From Methanomassiliicoccales archaeon (lineage in GTDB: Archaea; Thermoplasmatota; Thermoplasmata; SG8-5; JAGLSY01), in assembly GCA_030672365.1 (NCBI GenBank), contig DAOVGM010000012.1:1-36570 (forward strand): a stretch of DNA of 36,570 nt, written 5' to 3'. The notes beneath the pieces were generated by a model. The model was not told where the DNA came from. It ran no database searches and saw only the letters and a list, made by a program, of their open reading frames with translations. Below are positions 8,227 to 16,328 of this stretch, in pieces; the first letter of the stretch is position 1; each line of letters opens with the position of its first letter. The translations under genes were made by a program, and so were the position numbers.

Positions 8227-9270
8227 ATGACAGACGAAAAATTCCATAAACTCATGGGCAACTGCGCCGAGGTCGTGACAGAGGACGAAGCCAGGGCACT
8301 TCTGGCTTCGGACAAGGAGCTCATTTCGTATTGGGGAATAGAGCCCTCGGGCCTGATGCATGTCGGCGGTTTGCTGGCCGCGAAGAAGTTGTTGGATGTG
8401 GCAGAGCTGGGTTTTAAAACCACTGTCTTTTTGGCTGACTGGCATGCGATGGTGAACGACAAGTTTGACACAAATATGGACCACATCAAGGTCAGCGGCG
8501 ATTATCTTCGGGACTGCCTGGAAGGGCTGGGCTGCGTCCACCCGAACATAATCTACAGGTACGGGAACGAGCTCGTCGACGACCCGAAATACTGGGAGCG
8601 GGTGCTCAGGATATCGAAGGCGTCCACGGTTGCCAGGATAAAGAGGGCGATGACTATCATGGGCAGGAGCGAGGACGAGGCGGACAGCGACGCCTCGAAG
8701 CTCATCTATCCCGCCATGCAGGTTGCCGACATCTACCATCTGGACGTCGACCTGGCACTCGGCGGAATGGACCAGAGGCACGCGCATATGCTTGCCCGCG
8801 ACGCGGCCGAGAAGCTCGGCGAGAAGAAGCCGGTTGCGTTACACTGGCCGTTGCTCATGGGGCTGCAGGGCGGGGGCCGCATGGACGCCGCGGAGGGTAA
8901 GATGAGCAAGTCGGACCCGAACTCGTGCATCTTCATCCACGATACGCCGGAGGACATCCAGGCGAAGTTCAACAAGGCCTACTGCCCTGCTGGCGAGGTG
9001 GATGAAAACCCGGTGCTCGACCACTGCCGCCTTATCGTATTCCCGTTCGTCGGCCAGATGGAGGTCAAGAGGCCGGAGAAGTTCGGCGGCGATCTGGTGT
9101 TCGAAAGCTATGAAGACCTGGTCGTGGCTTACAGGAACGGCCTCCACCCGGCAGACCTGAAGAACGCGGTTGCAGGTCACATCTCGGACATACTGGCCCC
9201 TGCCCGCGAGCACCTCACTCAGAATTCATCGAATTTTGCGAAATTAAGAGAAATCATCGGAGAGAATTAG
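8227..9270 (+). CDS. tyrS: Tyrosyl-tRNA synthetase, archaeal type
   Basis: A class I synthetase of 347 aa that charges tRNA-Tyr in the cytoplasm. The HIGH-equivalent is HVGG (45-48) after the IEPSG tyrosine-pocket segment; KMSKS is at 225-229. The region MQVADIYHLDVDLALGGMDQ and the YCPAGEVDENP segment match archaeal TyrRS. An in-frame ATG lies at 8203, but the ATG at 8227 gives an N-terminus like that of the Methanocaldococcus enzyme, and an AT-rich box at about 8188-8199 sits the right distance for a start near 8227. No ribosome site is seen, consistent with a leaderless message. The next gene follows immediately. Confidence 0.9.
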   Translation: MTDEKFHKLMGNCAEVVTEDEARALLASDKELISYWGIEPSGLMHVGGLLAAKKLLDVAELGFKTTVFLADWHAMVNDKFDTNMDHIKVSGDYLRDCLEGLGCVHPNIIYRYGNELVDDPKYWERVLRISKASTVARIKRAMTIMGRSEDEADSDASKLIYPAMQVADIYHLDVDLALGGMDQRHAHMLARDAAEKLGEKKPVALHWPLLMGLQGGGRMDAAEGKMSKSDPNSCIFIHDTPEDIQAKFNKAYCPAGEVDENPVLDHCRLIVFPFVGQMEVKRPEKFGGDLVFESYEDLVVAYRNGLHPADLKNAVAGHISDILAPAREHLTQNSSNFAKLREIIGEN

Positions 9271-9705
9271 ATGGGAAAATCCAAGAGAACTGCAAACCAG
9301 AGAGCGTTCTTGATCGGCCTTATCGGCGGTTTCCTGATGCTGATAGCCGGGATAACTGGCTTGTCCACGTGGGCCGCAATGGGCAATGCCGCCATAACGC
9401 TCACCGGCATCGAGGCCCTGAAGTACGTGTTCCTGATACTCATGATCCTGGGCTCGCTCGGCGGACTTCTGGTCATCTTCGGCTCCTGGCTTTTCGTCTC
9501 GAAGGCCAAGATGAAGAGAAAGAACAAAGTATCCTCAGGAAAGACCCTGATATCCATCGGGGCTGGCTTCGGTCTCATCGGCCTGATAATCCTGATCGTT
9601 GTCGGCCTTCTGGAAGACCAGCTCGTGCAGCTCATGACAGGCGTCAACCTGGGACTAATCGGCCTCATCCTGTCAATCATCGCCAGGAAGATAGCGAGAA
9701 AGTAA
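9271..9705 (+). CDS. Small four-helix membrane protein
   Basis: A 144-aa protein with four predicted membrane helices, at about 11-32, 49-76, 89-110 and 113-138, and basic loops (KSKRTANQ at the N-terminus, KAKMKRKNK in the middle, ARKIARK at the end). The ATG follows the tyrS stop directly, with GGAGA inside tyrS, so it is in the same operon. I do not recognise a family. The glycine-rich helices and positively charged loops suggest a cytoplasmic N-terminus. Confidence 0.7.
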   Translation: MGKSKRTANQRAFLIGLIGGFLMLIAGITGLSTWAAMGNAAITLTGIEALKYVFLILMILGSLGGLLVIFGSWLFVSKAKMKRKNKVSSGKTLISIGAGFGLIGLIILIVVGLLEDQLVQLMTGVNLGLIGLILSIIARKIARK

Positions 9706-9733
9706 TTATTCGATACAGGCTAGATATTCCAGT

Positions 9734-9872
9734 CGCTCCGAGCAGGGCATAGGGGGACGGGTATGCCCAGCGCAGGAGCGAAAGGGTGGGGGGCCAACCC
9801 ACCGGATGGGGCGGGCAGCAAAATAGATACTGGTCGGGACGGGAAACAACCCACCCGCAATATGGGGCGGGC
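9734..9872 (+). repeat. G-rich hairpin element, copy B, with extended tail
   Basis: Outer stem CGCTCC (9734-9739) / GGAGCG (9775-9780); GAGCAGG at 9740-9746; inner stem GCATA / TATGC around loop GGGGGACGGG. The tail has GGGTGGGGGG and TGGGGCGGG (ends 9815). A second tail section to 9872 has CCACCCGC pairing with a following GGGGCGGG; copy C has the same section with CCCACC / GGTGGG. It lies between convergent genes (9705 and 9896); nothing else is seen in the gap. Confidence 0.82.
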
Positions 9873-9895
9873 CAAAAGGGTTTTCGACCCTCCAT

Positions 9896-10264
9896 TTAGA
9901 GCAGAGCCAACTGCCCTGTCACCGCGTCCACCAGATTTTCCGGCGCCGGGCCTATTCCCAGGCAGGTCACCGTCCCCGGCGGCAATTCCGTGTGGCCGGC
10001 GTCGGTAATCAGCGAATGAGGTAATTTATTCACCTTGGCCAGATGCTGCAACTCCCTCAGTTCTTCAATGTCGTGTGCTTTGAGCACGACCTTCCGCTGG
10101 CCCTCGTCGTACCACTTCTTGAACCACTTCGGGTTCGACTTTTTGGAGGCGAAAGCGCAGTTCACCGAGGCGTGAGAAACCTGGGCAGCCAGCTTGCCCG
10201 GGCTGAGCTTCAGGTCTATGCGTACCGCGATGACCAGTTTGTTTTCCGTAAGCGGTTTTTTCAT
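9896..10264 (-). CDS. pth2: Peptidyl-tRNA hydrolase, Pth2 type
   Basis: Releases peptides from prematurely dropped peptidyl-tRNA. At 122 aa it has the normal Pth2 size. Diagnostic segments are the KLSPGKLAAQVSHAS helix with its catalytic-region lysine and histidine, VVLKAHDIEEL, and LPHSLITDAGHTELPPGTVTCLGIGPAP. An ATG at 10273 is only one base after GAGGAG, while the ATG at 10264 has it about 10 bases upstream, so I use 10264. The gene lies 28 bases after the membrane protein gene on the same strand and is probably cotranscribed. Confidence 0.93.
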   Translation of the reverse strand: MKKPLTENKLVIAVRIDLKLSPGKLAAQVSHASVNCAFASKKSNPKWFKKWYDEGQRKVVLKAHDIEELRELQHLAKVNKLPHSLITDAGHTELPPGTVTCLGIGPAPENLVDAVTGQLALL

Positions 10265-10292
10265 ACTCTTCATGCTCCTCGATTCTTCATCT

Positions 10293-10883
10293 TCAAACCA
10301 TCCTCTCGCTGTTCTCCATTTCCCAGATCTGGGCCTCGAGGTCTTTCAGCTTCTTCTGGAGGTCAAGCTGCTTTTTCCTGTAATAAGTTTGCATTTCTCC
10401 CGAATGCATCGCCTCCTTCTTCTCCATGTCCTCGATGGCATCCAGCAGCTGGAATTTCTCGTTTACCATGAGGCGGTGGTGGAACGCCTTTTTTCTATCT
10501 CTGATCTCCAGCCCGACAAGGCTTCTTGGGTCCGGCGGCGGGTTGCGGATGAGCACCGGATGCCACTTTCCGAGAATTGGAAAAGCGCCCCTGAGCCAAC
10601 CGATGAGGAAGAAGGAGAATGATATTGATAACAGGGTGAGGACGATGTAGCCAGTGGTGAAATATCCTATTCCCGTGTCGGGATTCGGGCCGAGGAAGTT
10701 CAGGGCGAAGCCGGTCAAAATCGTGATGACGATGCTGAGACCTATCGCGATGGAAATCCGATATAGGGTGTCGAATTCCCTGTCCAGCTCTCCCTTTCGC
10801 GGGAATAATGCCTGGACCAAAAAATATCCCGGAATGAAAAATATCAGGAAAAGGGCGGCTATCGCTCGAAGGATTCCCAGCAT
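10293..10883 (-). CDS. DUF1616-like membrane protein with coiled-coil tail
   Basis: A 196-aa protein. Helices at about 5-26, 44-66 and 75-98 and the FIPGYFLVQALFPRKGELD segment resemble DUF1616 proteins, which often associate with archaeal cell-surface or glycan loci. The C-terminal third (about 140-194) is strongly charged and heptad-like, so a cytoplasmic coiled coil. No good ribosome site; a TTTAAAA box at about 10914-10920 would give a short or absent leader. Divergent from purP, with 91 bases shared between them. Function unknown. Confidence 0.65.
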   Translation of the reverse strand: MLGILRAIAALFLIFFIPGYFLVQALFPRKGELDREFDTLYRISIAIGLSIVITILTGFALNFLGPNPDTGIGYFTTGYIVLTLLSISFSFFLIGWLRGAFPILGKWHPVLIRNPPPDPRSLVGLEIRDRKKAFHHRLMVNEKFQLLDAIEDMEKKEAMHSGEMQTYYRKKQLDLQKKLKDLEAQIWEMENSERMV

Positions 10884-10974
10884 CGAAATTACCGGGGTGA
10901 AATGGTGCTGCGAGTTTTAAAGGTTTAGTAGTTTTATTATACAAGGTTTTCATTGTGGTCGCAAGCGTGATAGC

Positions 10975-12132
10975 ATGATAGACAGGAAGGACATCCGGGA
11001 GATAGCCAGCAACTATGATTTGGATAAGGTGAAGGTCGGGATGGTGGCTTCCCATTCCGCACTCGACGTGTGCGACGGCGCGATCGCCGAAGGGCTTCCC
11101 ACACTGGCCGTCTGCCAGAAAGGCCGCGAGAAGACCTACACCGAGTTCTTCAGGGCGCAGAGGGATGCGTCGGGCAAGGTAATCCGCGGAATGGTCGACG
11201 AGTTCTGGGTGTTCGACAAGTTCAACGAGCTCATGCTGACTGACAATCAGAAACGGCTGATTGATGAGAATGTCCTGTTTGTCCCGAATCGCTCCTTCAC
11301 CTCCTACACCAGCATCGACGCCATAGAGAACGATTTCAGGGTTCCGATGGTGGGCAGCCGCAACATGCTGAGAAGTGAGGAGAGAGGCGAGGTTCAGGAT
11401 TATTACTGGCTGTTGGAGAAAGCGGGCCTGCCGTTTCCGGAAAAACTGGAGAGCCCGAGGGACATCGACTCGCTGGTGATGGTGAAGTTGCCGCATAAAG
11501 TCAAGAAATTGGAGAGGGGATTTTTCACGGTAGCCAGTTATTCGGAATATCAGGAAAAATCATCTGAGTTGCTGAAGAACGACGTTATCACCGAGGAGGC
11601 TTTGGCCCAGGCCAGGATCGAGAGGTACGTCGTCGGGCCGGTCTTCAATCTGGATTTCTTTTATTCGCCAATCGAGACAGAGATGAACCCCATCGAGCTC
11701 ATCGGGATAGACTGGCGGTTCGAGACCTCGCTGGACGGTCACGTGCGATTGCCCAGCCCCCAGCAGATGACATTGGTCGGAGAGCAGCAGATGCCGGAGT
11801 ATACTGTCTGCGGCCACAACTCCGCGACGCTGCGAGAATCCCTGCTCGAAAAGGCCTTCGACCTGGCCGAGAAATTCGTGGCAGCCAGCAAGGAGCATTA
11901 CGCTCCCGGCATCATCGGGCCGTTCTGCCTCCAGACCTGTGTAGACAAGGACCTGAACTTCTACATCTACGACGTGGCTCCGAGGGTCGGCGGCGGGACG
12001 AACGTCCACATGGCAGTCGGGCATCCGTACGGCAATGCCCTGTGGCGCACCGAGATGAGCACCGGCAGACGTCTGGCTCTCGAAATAAGACGCGCAATCG
12101 AAATGGGCAAAATCGAGGAAATCGTTACTTGA
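10975..12132 (+). CDS. purP: FAICAR synthetase PurP (formate-dependent AICAR ligase)
   Basis: An ATP-grasp enzyme of 385 aa that uses formate and ATP to formylate AICAR to FAICAR in archaeal purine synthesis, in place of the folate-dependent bacterial step. The N-terminal VGMVASHSALDVCDGAIAEG domain, the MVGSRNMLRSEER segment and the C-terminal DVAPRVGGGTNVHMAVGHPYG are family marks. Archaea often have two or more PurP paralogs, of which some may not be catalytic, so activity is not certain. Promoter: TTTTATTATA at about 10930-10939. The gene converges with the alcohol dehydrogenase across element C. Confidence 0.88.
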   Translation: MIDRKDIREIASNYDLDKVKVGMVASHSALDVCDGAIAEGLPTLAVCQKGREKTYTEFFRAQRDASGKVIRGMVDEFWVFDKFNELMLTDNQKRLIDENVLFVPNRSFTSYTSIDAIENDFRVPMVGSRNMLRSEERGEVQDYYWLLEKAGLPFPEKLESPRDIDSLVMVKLPHKVKKLERGFFTVASYSEYQEKSSELLKNDVITEEALAQARIERYVVGPVFNLDFFYSPIETEMNPIELIGIDWRFETSLDGHVRLPSPQQMTLVGEQQMPEYTVCGHNSATLRESLLEKAFDLAEKFVAASKEHYAPGIIGPFCLQTCVDKDLNFYIYDVAPRVGGGTNVHMAVGHPYGNALWRTEMSTGRRLALEIRRAIEMGKIEEIVT

Positions 12133-12152
12133 GCCAGCCGGACAGCCCAACC

Positions 12153-12263
12153 CGCGTCGAGCAGGGTGCGGGGGGACGGGTGCACCCGGCGCAGACGCGG
12201 AAGGGTGGGGGGCCTGCCCACGGGATGGGGCGGGAATCGACCCACCAAAAATATGGGGTGGGC
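12153..12263 (+). repeat. G-rich hairpin element, copy C (stem-swapped)
   Basis: The most informative copy. The outer stem is CGCGTC (12153-12158) / GACGCG (12194-12199), changed on both sides relative to copies A, B, D and E. The inner stem is GTGCG / TGCAC around loop GGGGGACGGG. GAGCAGG is at 12159-12165; its partner reads CCGGCGCA. The tail has GGGTGGGGGG, TGGGGCGGG (ends 12234) and the CCCACC ... GGGGTGGG section to 12263. Between convergent genes. Confidence 0.83.
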
Positions 12264-12281
12264 CAAAAAACAAATGACTGG

Positions 12282-13307
12282 CTACTTATGAGGCTCGATA
12301 ATTATCTTGAGGCTGTCCTTCGCCTCGACCATCAATTTGAAGCCCTTGGCAGTCTCGTCCAGCGACAGCTTGTGGGTGATAAGCTGGCGGATGTCCACTT
12401 CCTTCGTTTCGAGGAGTTGTATCGCCTCTTTGATGTCCTCCGGGGCGGCTGCATAACTGGTGGCCAGCGATATGCAGTTCTTCCAGAGTTCCCATATCTC
12501 CACCTCCGTAATCACATCCGGCTTGGTCGGCGCGAAGAAAAGAATGGTGCCGCCTTTTTCCACCGAGGCCAGCGCCTGCTTCATCGCAGACGGCGCGCCC
12601 GCACAAACAATAACCATGTCGGCCAGCTTCCCCTTGTTCCACGTCTTGACCTTCTTCGGAATGTCCTGGCTGGCGTGGAATGTGGCGAAAGCGCCGAGGT
12701 CTTTCGCCATTTTGAGACGGAAGTCCGAGACGTCGGTTGCGAACACCTTCTCCGCTCCTTTTGCACGAGCCAGCAGTAGATGGAGCATGCCGGAAATGCC
12801 GCTTCCGATGATTAGGATTGTCTTCCCTTTCGGGTCGCCAGCGGTCCGCTGTCCCCTGACCACGCAGCCGAGCGGCTCGATGAAGGTGCCGGCAGGGTAC
12901 GACATGTTGTCTGGCAGGATGAAAACCCCGTTCTTCATGTTGACTTCGGGGACTCTCACGTATTCTGCAAATCCGCCTGGGTCGAAATTGGTCGTCCTGA
13001 GCTGCTCGCAGACTGTGTGGTTTCCCTTTTGGCAGTGGTCACAGGTGTCGCACGGGACGTGATGTGATACGAATACGCGGTCGCGAACTTTAAAATCCTT
13101 GACATCCGCTCCCGCCTCGGTTATCTGGCCTGCTATCTCGTGGCCGAGTACCCGCGGAGCCGTTTTAACCCTGTACCATTCCATCAAGTCGCTGCCGCAG
13201 ATACCGCTGGCCTTGACCTTGACCAGTATTTCATTCGGCCCTATCTCCGGCTTAGTGAGCTCCTCGGTTCGGACATCGCTGTTGCTGTAATACATCGCAA
13301 CCTTCAT
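12282..13307 (-). CDS. Zinc-dependent medium-chain alcohol dehydrogenase
   Basis: A 341-aa NAD(P)-dependent dehydrogenase of the MDR family. The catalytic zinc site is Cys37, His56 and Glu57 (GHE); the structural zinc site is Cys86, 89, 92 and 100. The Rossmann motif GSGISG is near 170. The overall layout resembles sorbitol/threonine-dehydrogenase-like members, but the substrate cannot be told. There is no clear ribosome site; a CCTTTAATC box lies about 30 bases upstream, so the leader is short. It is divergent from the TPD nuclease gene. Confidence 0.87.
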   Translation of the reverse strand: MKVAMYYSNSDVRTEELTKPEIGPNEILVKVKASGICGSDLMEWYRVKTAPRVLGHEIAGQITEAGADVKDFKVRDRVFVSHHVPCDTCDHCQKGNHTVCEQLRTTNFDPGGFAEYVRVPEVNMKNGVFILPDNMSYPAGTFIEPLGCVVRGQRTAGDPKGKTILIIGSGISGMLHLLLARAKGAEKVFATDVSDFRLKMAKDLGAFATFHASQDIPKKVKTWNKGKLADMVIVCAGAPSAMKQALASVEKGGTILFFAPTKPDVITEVEIWELWKNCISLATSYAAAPEDIKEAIQLLETKEVDIRQLITHKLSLDETAKGFKLMVEAKDSLKIIIEPHK

Positions 13308-13440
13308 AATTCCATGTACCCAAACCTGAGCTGATTAAAGGATTTTTCGATTGTTGTGCCAGTCAATTCATACAGCCTTGGCCAAAAAAATTATAAAAAA
13401 AATGAAATACCTGTCTAATTATGCATATTATTATAGGAAG

Positions 13441-13477
13441 TTTTATATACTCTTGTCAGAAAGGTTTTTATTAATTA
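13441..13477 (+). promoter_or_regulatory. TATA elements upstream of the TPD nuclease gene
   Basis: TTTTATATAC at 13441-13450, and a second AT-rich box at 13465-13477. The first closely matches the boxes before the ABC exporter (16526) and YhcG (19371) genes. Its distance to the ATG at 13521 implies a leader of several tens of bases, unlike most genes here. The wider gap 13308-13520 is AT-rich and holds nothing else I can identify. Confidence 0.55.
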
Positions 13478-13520
13478 CTGCACTTACGTGGCGATTACCT
13501 CAACTTCAGGATAATTTCAC

Positions 13521-14279
13521 ATGAACACGGACGATTATAAGCGACTAGTTTCGCAACTGCAAAAGCCATCTGACATAAACAGACTGGCCAAAGAGAACGA
13601 GGACATGAAGGAGCTCTTTCTGATTCTCTACACCCACAGGGTCGTCCGCGACGCCACCAAACGTTACTACAGGGTTCAAAACAAGGCCGAAAGACTGCTC
13701 TGGCAATGGAAAAAGGGCACGCAACTTCTCCAGCTGGCCTACAGAGAGGACTTTCCCCCGGTTCTGCTTTCCCTCATTCTGGTCAAGGAGATGGGCTATT
13801 CAAGAAAGGATTACTGGAAGTTCGTCAGAGACCCGAAGAGCATTAAAGATTCAAGGCTGAAAAGAGAGATCCCTGAAGCTGCAAAAGCAGACATCATCTA
13901 TTCACCTGTCGGCATGGATATACAAACCGAGAGGGGCAGAAAGGGCGAAGAGAGGCTGGCCCAGTGGCTGGACAGGAATTACATCACCTATCGCAGAGAG
14001 GACGACCTTAAGGCCGAGTTCAGGAAAACGCCTGATTTTCTCCTCGAAAAGCCATTGTTCGTGGGCACGGAGGAATGCATCTGGATAGAGTCAAAGGCCA
14101 ACTTCGGGGACAGGGTCGAAATCCGGAAAAACATGAAGAAGCAGCTCATTCCCTACACCGAGATTTTCGGAAAGGGCATTGTAGTGTACTGGTTCGGACA
14201 CGTTGATGACTACGAGCCAGTCGAGGGAGTGACAGTCGTCGATGCACATTTTTTCCACAAGGACATAGCGGAGTTATGA
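13521..14279 (+). CDS. TPD-motif PD-(D/E)xK nuclease, CDIN1/C15orf41 homolog
   Basis: A 252-aa protein. An N-terminal helical region (1-120) is followed by a nuclease core: RGRKGEERL (138-146, candidate Glu), KTPDFLL with TPD at 170-172, and IESKANFGD with ExK at 190-192. The TPD and IESKA.FGD motifs are the hallmark of the TPD family that includes human CDIN1 (C15orf41), the codanin-1-interacting nuclease mutated in congenital dyserythropoietic anaemia I. Published work relates that family to archaeal nucleases and Holliday junction resolvases. All expected catalytic residues are present, so it should be active. It is monocistronic, with its own promoter. The natural substrate in archaea is not known. 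Confidence 0.82.
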   Translation: MNTDDYKRLVSQLQKPSDINRLAKENEDMKELFLILYTHRVVRDATKRYYRVQNKAERLLWQWKKGTQLLQLAYREDFPPVLLSLILVKEMGYSRKDYWKFVRDPKSIKDSRLKREIPEAAKADIIYSPVGMDIQTERGRKGEERLAQWLDRNYITYRREDDLKAEFRKTPDFLLEKPLFVGTEECIWIESKANFGDRVEIRKNMKKQLIPYTEIFGKGIVVYWFGHVDDYEPVEGVTVVDAHFFHKDIAEL

Positions 14280-14316
14280 AGGCGTAAACTACCAGCCCTT
14301 CAGTCTGGAAGTTTAC

Positions 14317-14398
14317 ATTCAAGCAGCCATATGCTCAAATGGTCAAAGCCAGATTTTTGCTTTGACCGTTTGAGTGCAATTGGTGGAGCATACGGCGG
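14317..14398 (+). repeat. aspS-flanking structured repeat, left copy (L)
   Basis: GCCATATGCTC (14326-14336) pairs with GAGCATACGGC (14386-14396), with one A-C mismatch. Enclosed is GGTCAAAGC (14341-14349) / GCTTTGACC (14359-14367) around CAGATTTTT, extended by further pairs. ATTCAAGCAGCCATATGCTCA is shared with copy M at 15806-15826. It lies after the nuclease gene and before the aspS promoter. Confidence 0.75.
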
Positions 14399-14422
14399 TC
14401 TCAGCCCGCTCAAAAACGCAGA

Positions 14423-14430
14423 TTTTATTA
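14423..14430 (+). promoter_or_regulatory. TATA box of aspS
   Basis: TTTTATTA about 30 bases before the ATG at 14459. It places transcription start at or just before that codon. Confidence 0.5.
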
Positions 14431-14458
14431 GAGCGTACTGGATGTCAGGTTGATTAGT

Positions 14459-15778
14459 ATGTCGTGCATCACTTTGAAGGACAGGGTGCTCAGCTCGGAT
14501 ATCGCCGTGGGCCATGACATCGTGGTTGCTGGCTGGGTCCAGGACACGCGAAATCTGGGAGGCATAGCTTTCCTCCAGGTCAGGGATAAAACCGGGGTAA
14601 CGCAAGTTACCGCCTTAAAAAAGAAGCTGGGTGACGACGTTTTCAAGGATATCACGAACATACCCAGAGAATCTGTGGTTGCCTTCAAGGGCGAGGTCAA
14701 GGCCAACGAGCAGGCGAAGTCCGGCTACGAGCTTTTGCCAGACTGTTTCGAGATACTCAGCGAGGCCATGACGCCGTTGCCTCTCGGCGTCATCGACAAG
14801 GTAGGGGCAGACCTGGACACGCGGCTGAACAACCGGTTCCTGGACCTGCGGAAGCCGGAGGTTTTTGACATATTCAAGGTGCGCGACGTCGTTCTTCAAG
14901 AGACCAGGCGATTTTTGATAGAGTACGGGTTCATCGAGGTCAGTACGCCCAAGATAGTGGCTGCGGGAGCGGAGGGCGGCTCGACGCTTTTCGAGCTCGA
15001 CTATTTCGGCAAGCCGGCATATCTGGCCCAGTCATCGCAACTGTACAAACAGGCGCTGATGTCCTCCGGTTTCGAGAGAATCTTCGAGATAGCGCCGGCG
15101 TTTCGGGCGGAGGAATCGGATACGGTGCGCCACATAGCCGAATTCGGCTCTCTAGACGTCGAGATGTCGTTTGTAGACACGTCTCACGAGGTCATGGACA
15201 TTTTGGAAGAAATGACCATCAATATTCTGGCCGCACTGGACAGGGAATACGGCGACCTTATCCGGACGCTGAACCCGGACTTCAGGGCTCCGGAGGGGGC
15301 TTTCCCGCGCTTGACCTATGCAGAGGTGAAAGAGATGCTGGCAGCTGAAGGTATCGACCTGAAAGGCGACCTCGACACCGAGGCGGAGAAAGGCCTCGGG
15401 AAGATCATGAAGGAGAAAGGCCACGACCTCTATTTCATCACCGATTTTCCGACCGAACTCAAGGTCGGCACGTTCTACGCGAGGCGTAACGACGACAACC
15501 CTGAACTCACCGGCTACTTCGATCTGGACTATTGCGGGCAGGAGATAGTGTCGGGGGGCATGCGCGAGCACAGGTACGACAAGTTGGTCAGCCAGCTCGA
15601 GGAGGCGGGCCTCAATCCAGACTCGTTCGACTTCTACCTCAAGGCGTTCAAATACGGAATGCCGCCGCACGGCGGCTTCGGCTTCGGGGTTGAGAGATTC
15701 CTGCAGATGATCCTGAACCTGGCTAACATCAGAGAGTGTGTTTTATTCCCGAGGGACATGCACCGCCTCGAACCCTGA
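14459..15778 (+). CDS. aspS: Aspartyl-tRNA synthetase, archaeal type
   Basis: A class II synthetase of 439 aa, short as in archaea, without the bacterial insertion domain. The N-terminal OB fold binds the anticodon (AGWVQDTRNLGGIAFLQVRD). Motif 2 is FRAEESDT followed by RH; motif 3 is GFGFGVERF near the C-terminus. Whether it charges only tRNA-Asp or also tRNA-Asn depends on OB-fold residues; Gln stands after GWV, and I cannot decide from this. An in-frame TTG at 14450 exists, but the ATG at 14459 fits the promoter and has AGGT eight bases upstream. The gene is flanked by two copies of a structured repeat. Confidence 0.92.
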   Translation: MSCITLKDRVLSSDIAVGHDIVVAGWVQDTRNLGGIAFLQVRDKTGVTQVTALKKKLGDDVFKDITNIPRESVVAFKGEVKANEQAKSGYELLPDCFEILSEAMTPLPLGVIDKVGADLDTRLNNRFLDLRKPEVFDIFKVRDVVLQETRRFLIEYGFIEVSTPKIVAAGAEGGSTLFELDYFGKPAYLAQSSQLYKQALMSSGFERIFEIAPAFRAEESDTVRHIAEFGSLDVEMSFVDTSHEVMDILEEMTINILAALDREYGDLIRTLNPDFRAPEGAFPRLTYAEVKEMLAAEGIDLKGDLDTEAEKGLGKIMKEKGHDLYFITDFPTELKVGTFYARRNDDNPELTGYFDLDYCGQEIVSGGMREHRYDKLVSQLEEAGLNPDSFDFYLKAFKYGMPPHGGFGFGVERFLQMILNLANIRECVLFPRDMHRLEP

Positions 15779-15804
15779 AACAATCAGCTTCCGCTGAATG
15801 TTTC

Positions 15805-15889
15805 ATTCAAGCAGCCATATGCTCAACCTCTCGAATCCAGAGTTTTAGATTCGAGTTTCGATAAACTGTTAACGATGAGCATACGGCAG
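15805..15889 (+). repeat. aspS-flanking structured repeat, right copy (M)
   Basis: Same orientation and same outer stem as copy L: GCCATATGCTC (15814-15824) / GAGCATACGGC (15877-15887). The enclosed stem is different in sequence, CTCGAATC (15830-15837) / GATTCGAG (15848-15855), but is again closed by a CAGAGTTTTA loop much like L's CAGATTTTT. The inner sequence has changed while pairing and loop are kept. Confidence 0.75.
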
Positions 15890-15952
15890 TCTTCGCTTGT
15901 CTCTTCGCCTGTCTTTTGAAAAAGTAGGGAGGGTATCAGCAATAACTCTGTG

Positions 15953-16038
15953 TGGCGGGGGGCAGGAAGGCGGGGCAGGAAGGCGGGTAAGGGTGGGTCC
16001 CTACAATGTACTAGCCTGGTGGGGGGCCGGAAGGCGGG
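15953..16038 (+). repeat. G-rich tandem repeat tract
   Basis: Imperfect tandem units of the type GGCGGGGCAGGAA at about 15954-15988, then GGGTGGG, and again GGTGGGGGGCCGGAAGGCGGG at 16018-16038. The G-tracts recall the tails of the hairpin elements, but no GAGCAGG hairpin is present. It separates aspS from a small membrane protein gene and touches the latter's stop codon. Confidence 0.55.
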
Positions 16039-16278
16039 TTAGGAATCACTAATTGGACAAGTCTTCCTCGATAAAAGCCAGCCCCCAAGAAGCAGTCCGC
16101 TGGTGATAGATATAATTACAACGAATCTGCCGATGCTCCACATGTTGAAGATGCCCCAGCTCTCCTCGGCGAGGACGAAAAACGAGAGTACCGTTAATAG
16201 CAGGTAGCACACCAGCCCGATGAGCCCTAGGTAGAACGCGGACATGCCTATGCGATGCCAGTCGATTTTGATTTGCAT
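16039..16278 (-). CDS. Small two-helix membrane protein
   Basis: A 79-aa protein with two predicted membrane helices (about 12-36 and 48-68) and the charged ends expected of a real membrane protein. The start has GGTG six bases upstream. The C-terminus (LSRKTCPISDS) runs to the edge of the G-rich tract. No family is recognised. It stands alone on the minus strand, so it is less certain than its neighbours. Confidence 0.55.
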   Translation of the reverse strand: MQIKIDWHRIGMSAFYLGLIGLVCYLLLTVLSFFVLAEESWGIFNMWSIGRFVVIISITSGLLLGGWLLSRKTCPISDS

Positions 16279-16328
16279 GTTTCACACCGATGAAGAGAAT
16301 GTTCGAACAAGGACTTAAACCTTCCGCT

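Noticed and set aside
14280-14458. T-box-like tRNA-sensing leader for aspS
   Set aside because: The structured repeat lies before the TATA box, so it should not be in the aspS message, and T-boxes are bacterial.
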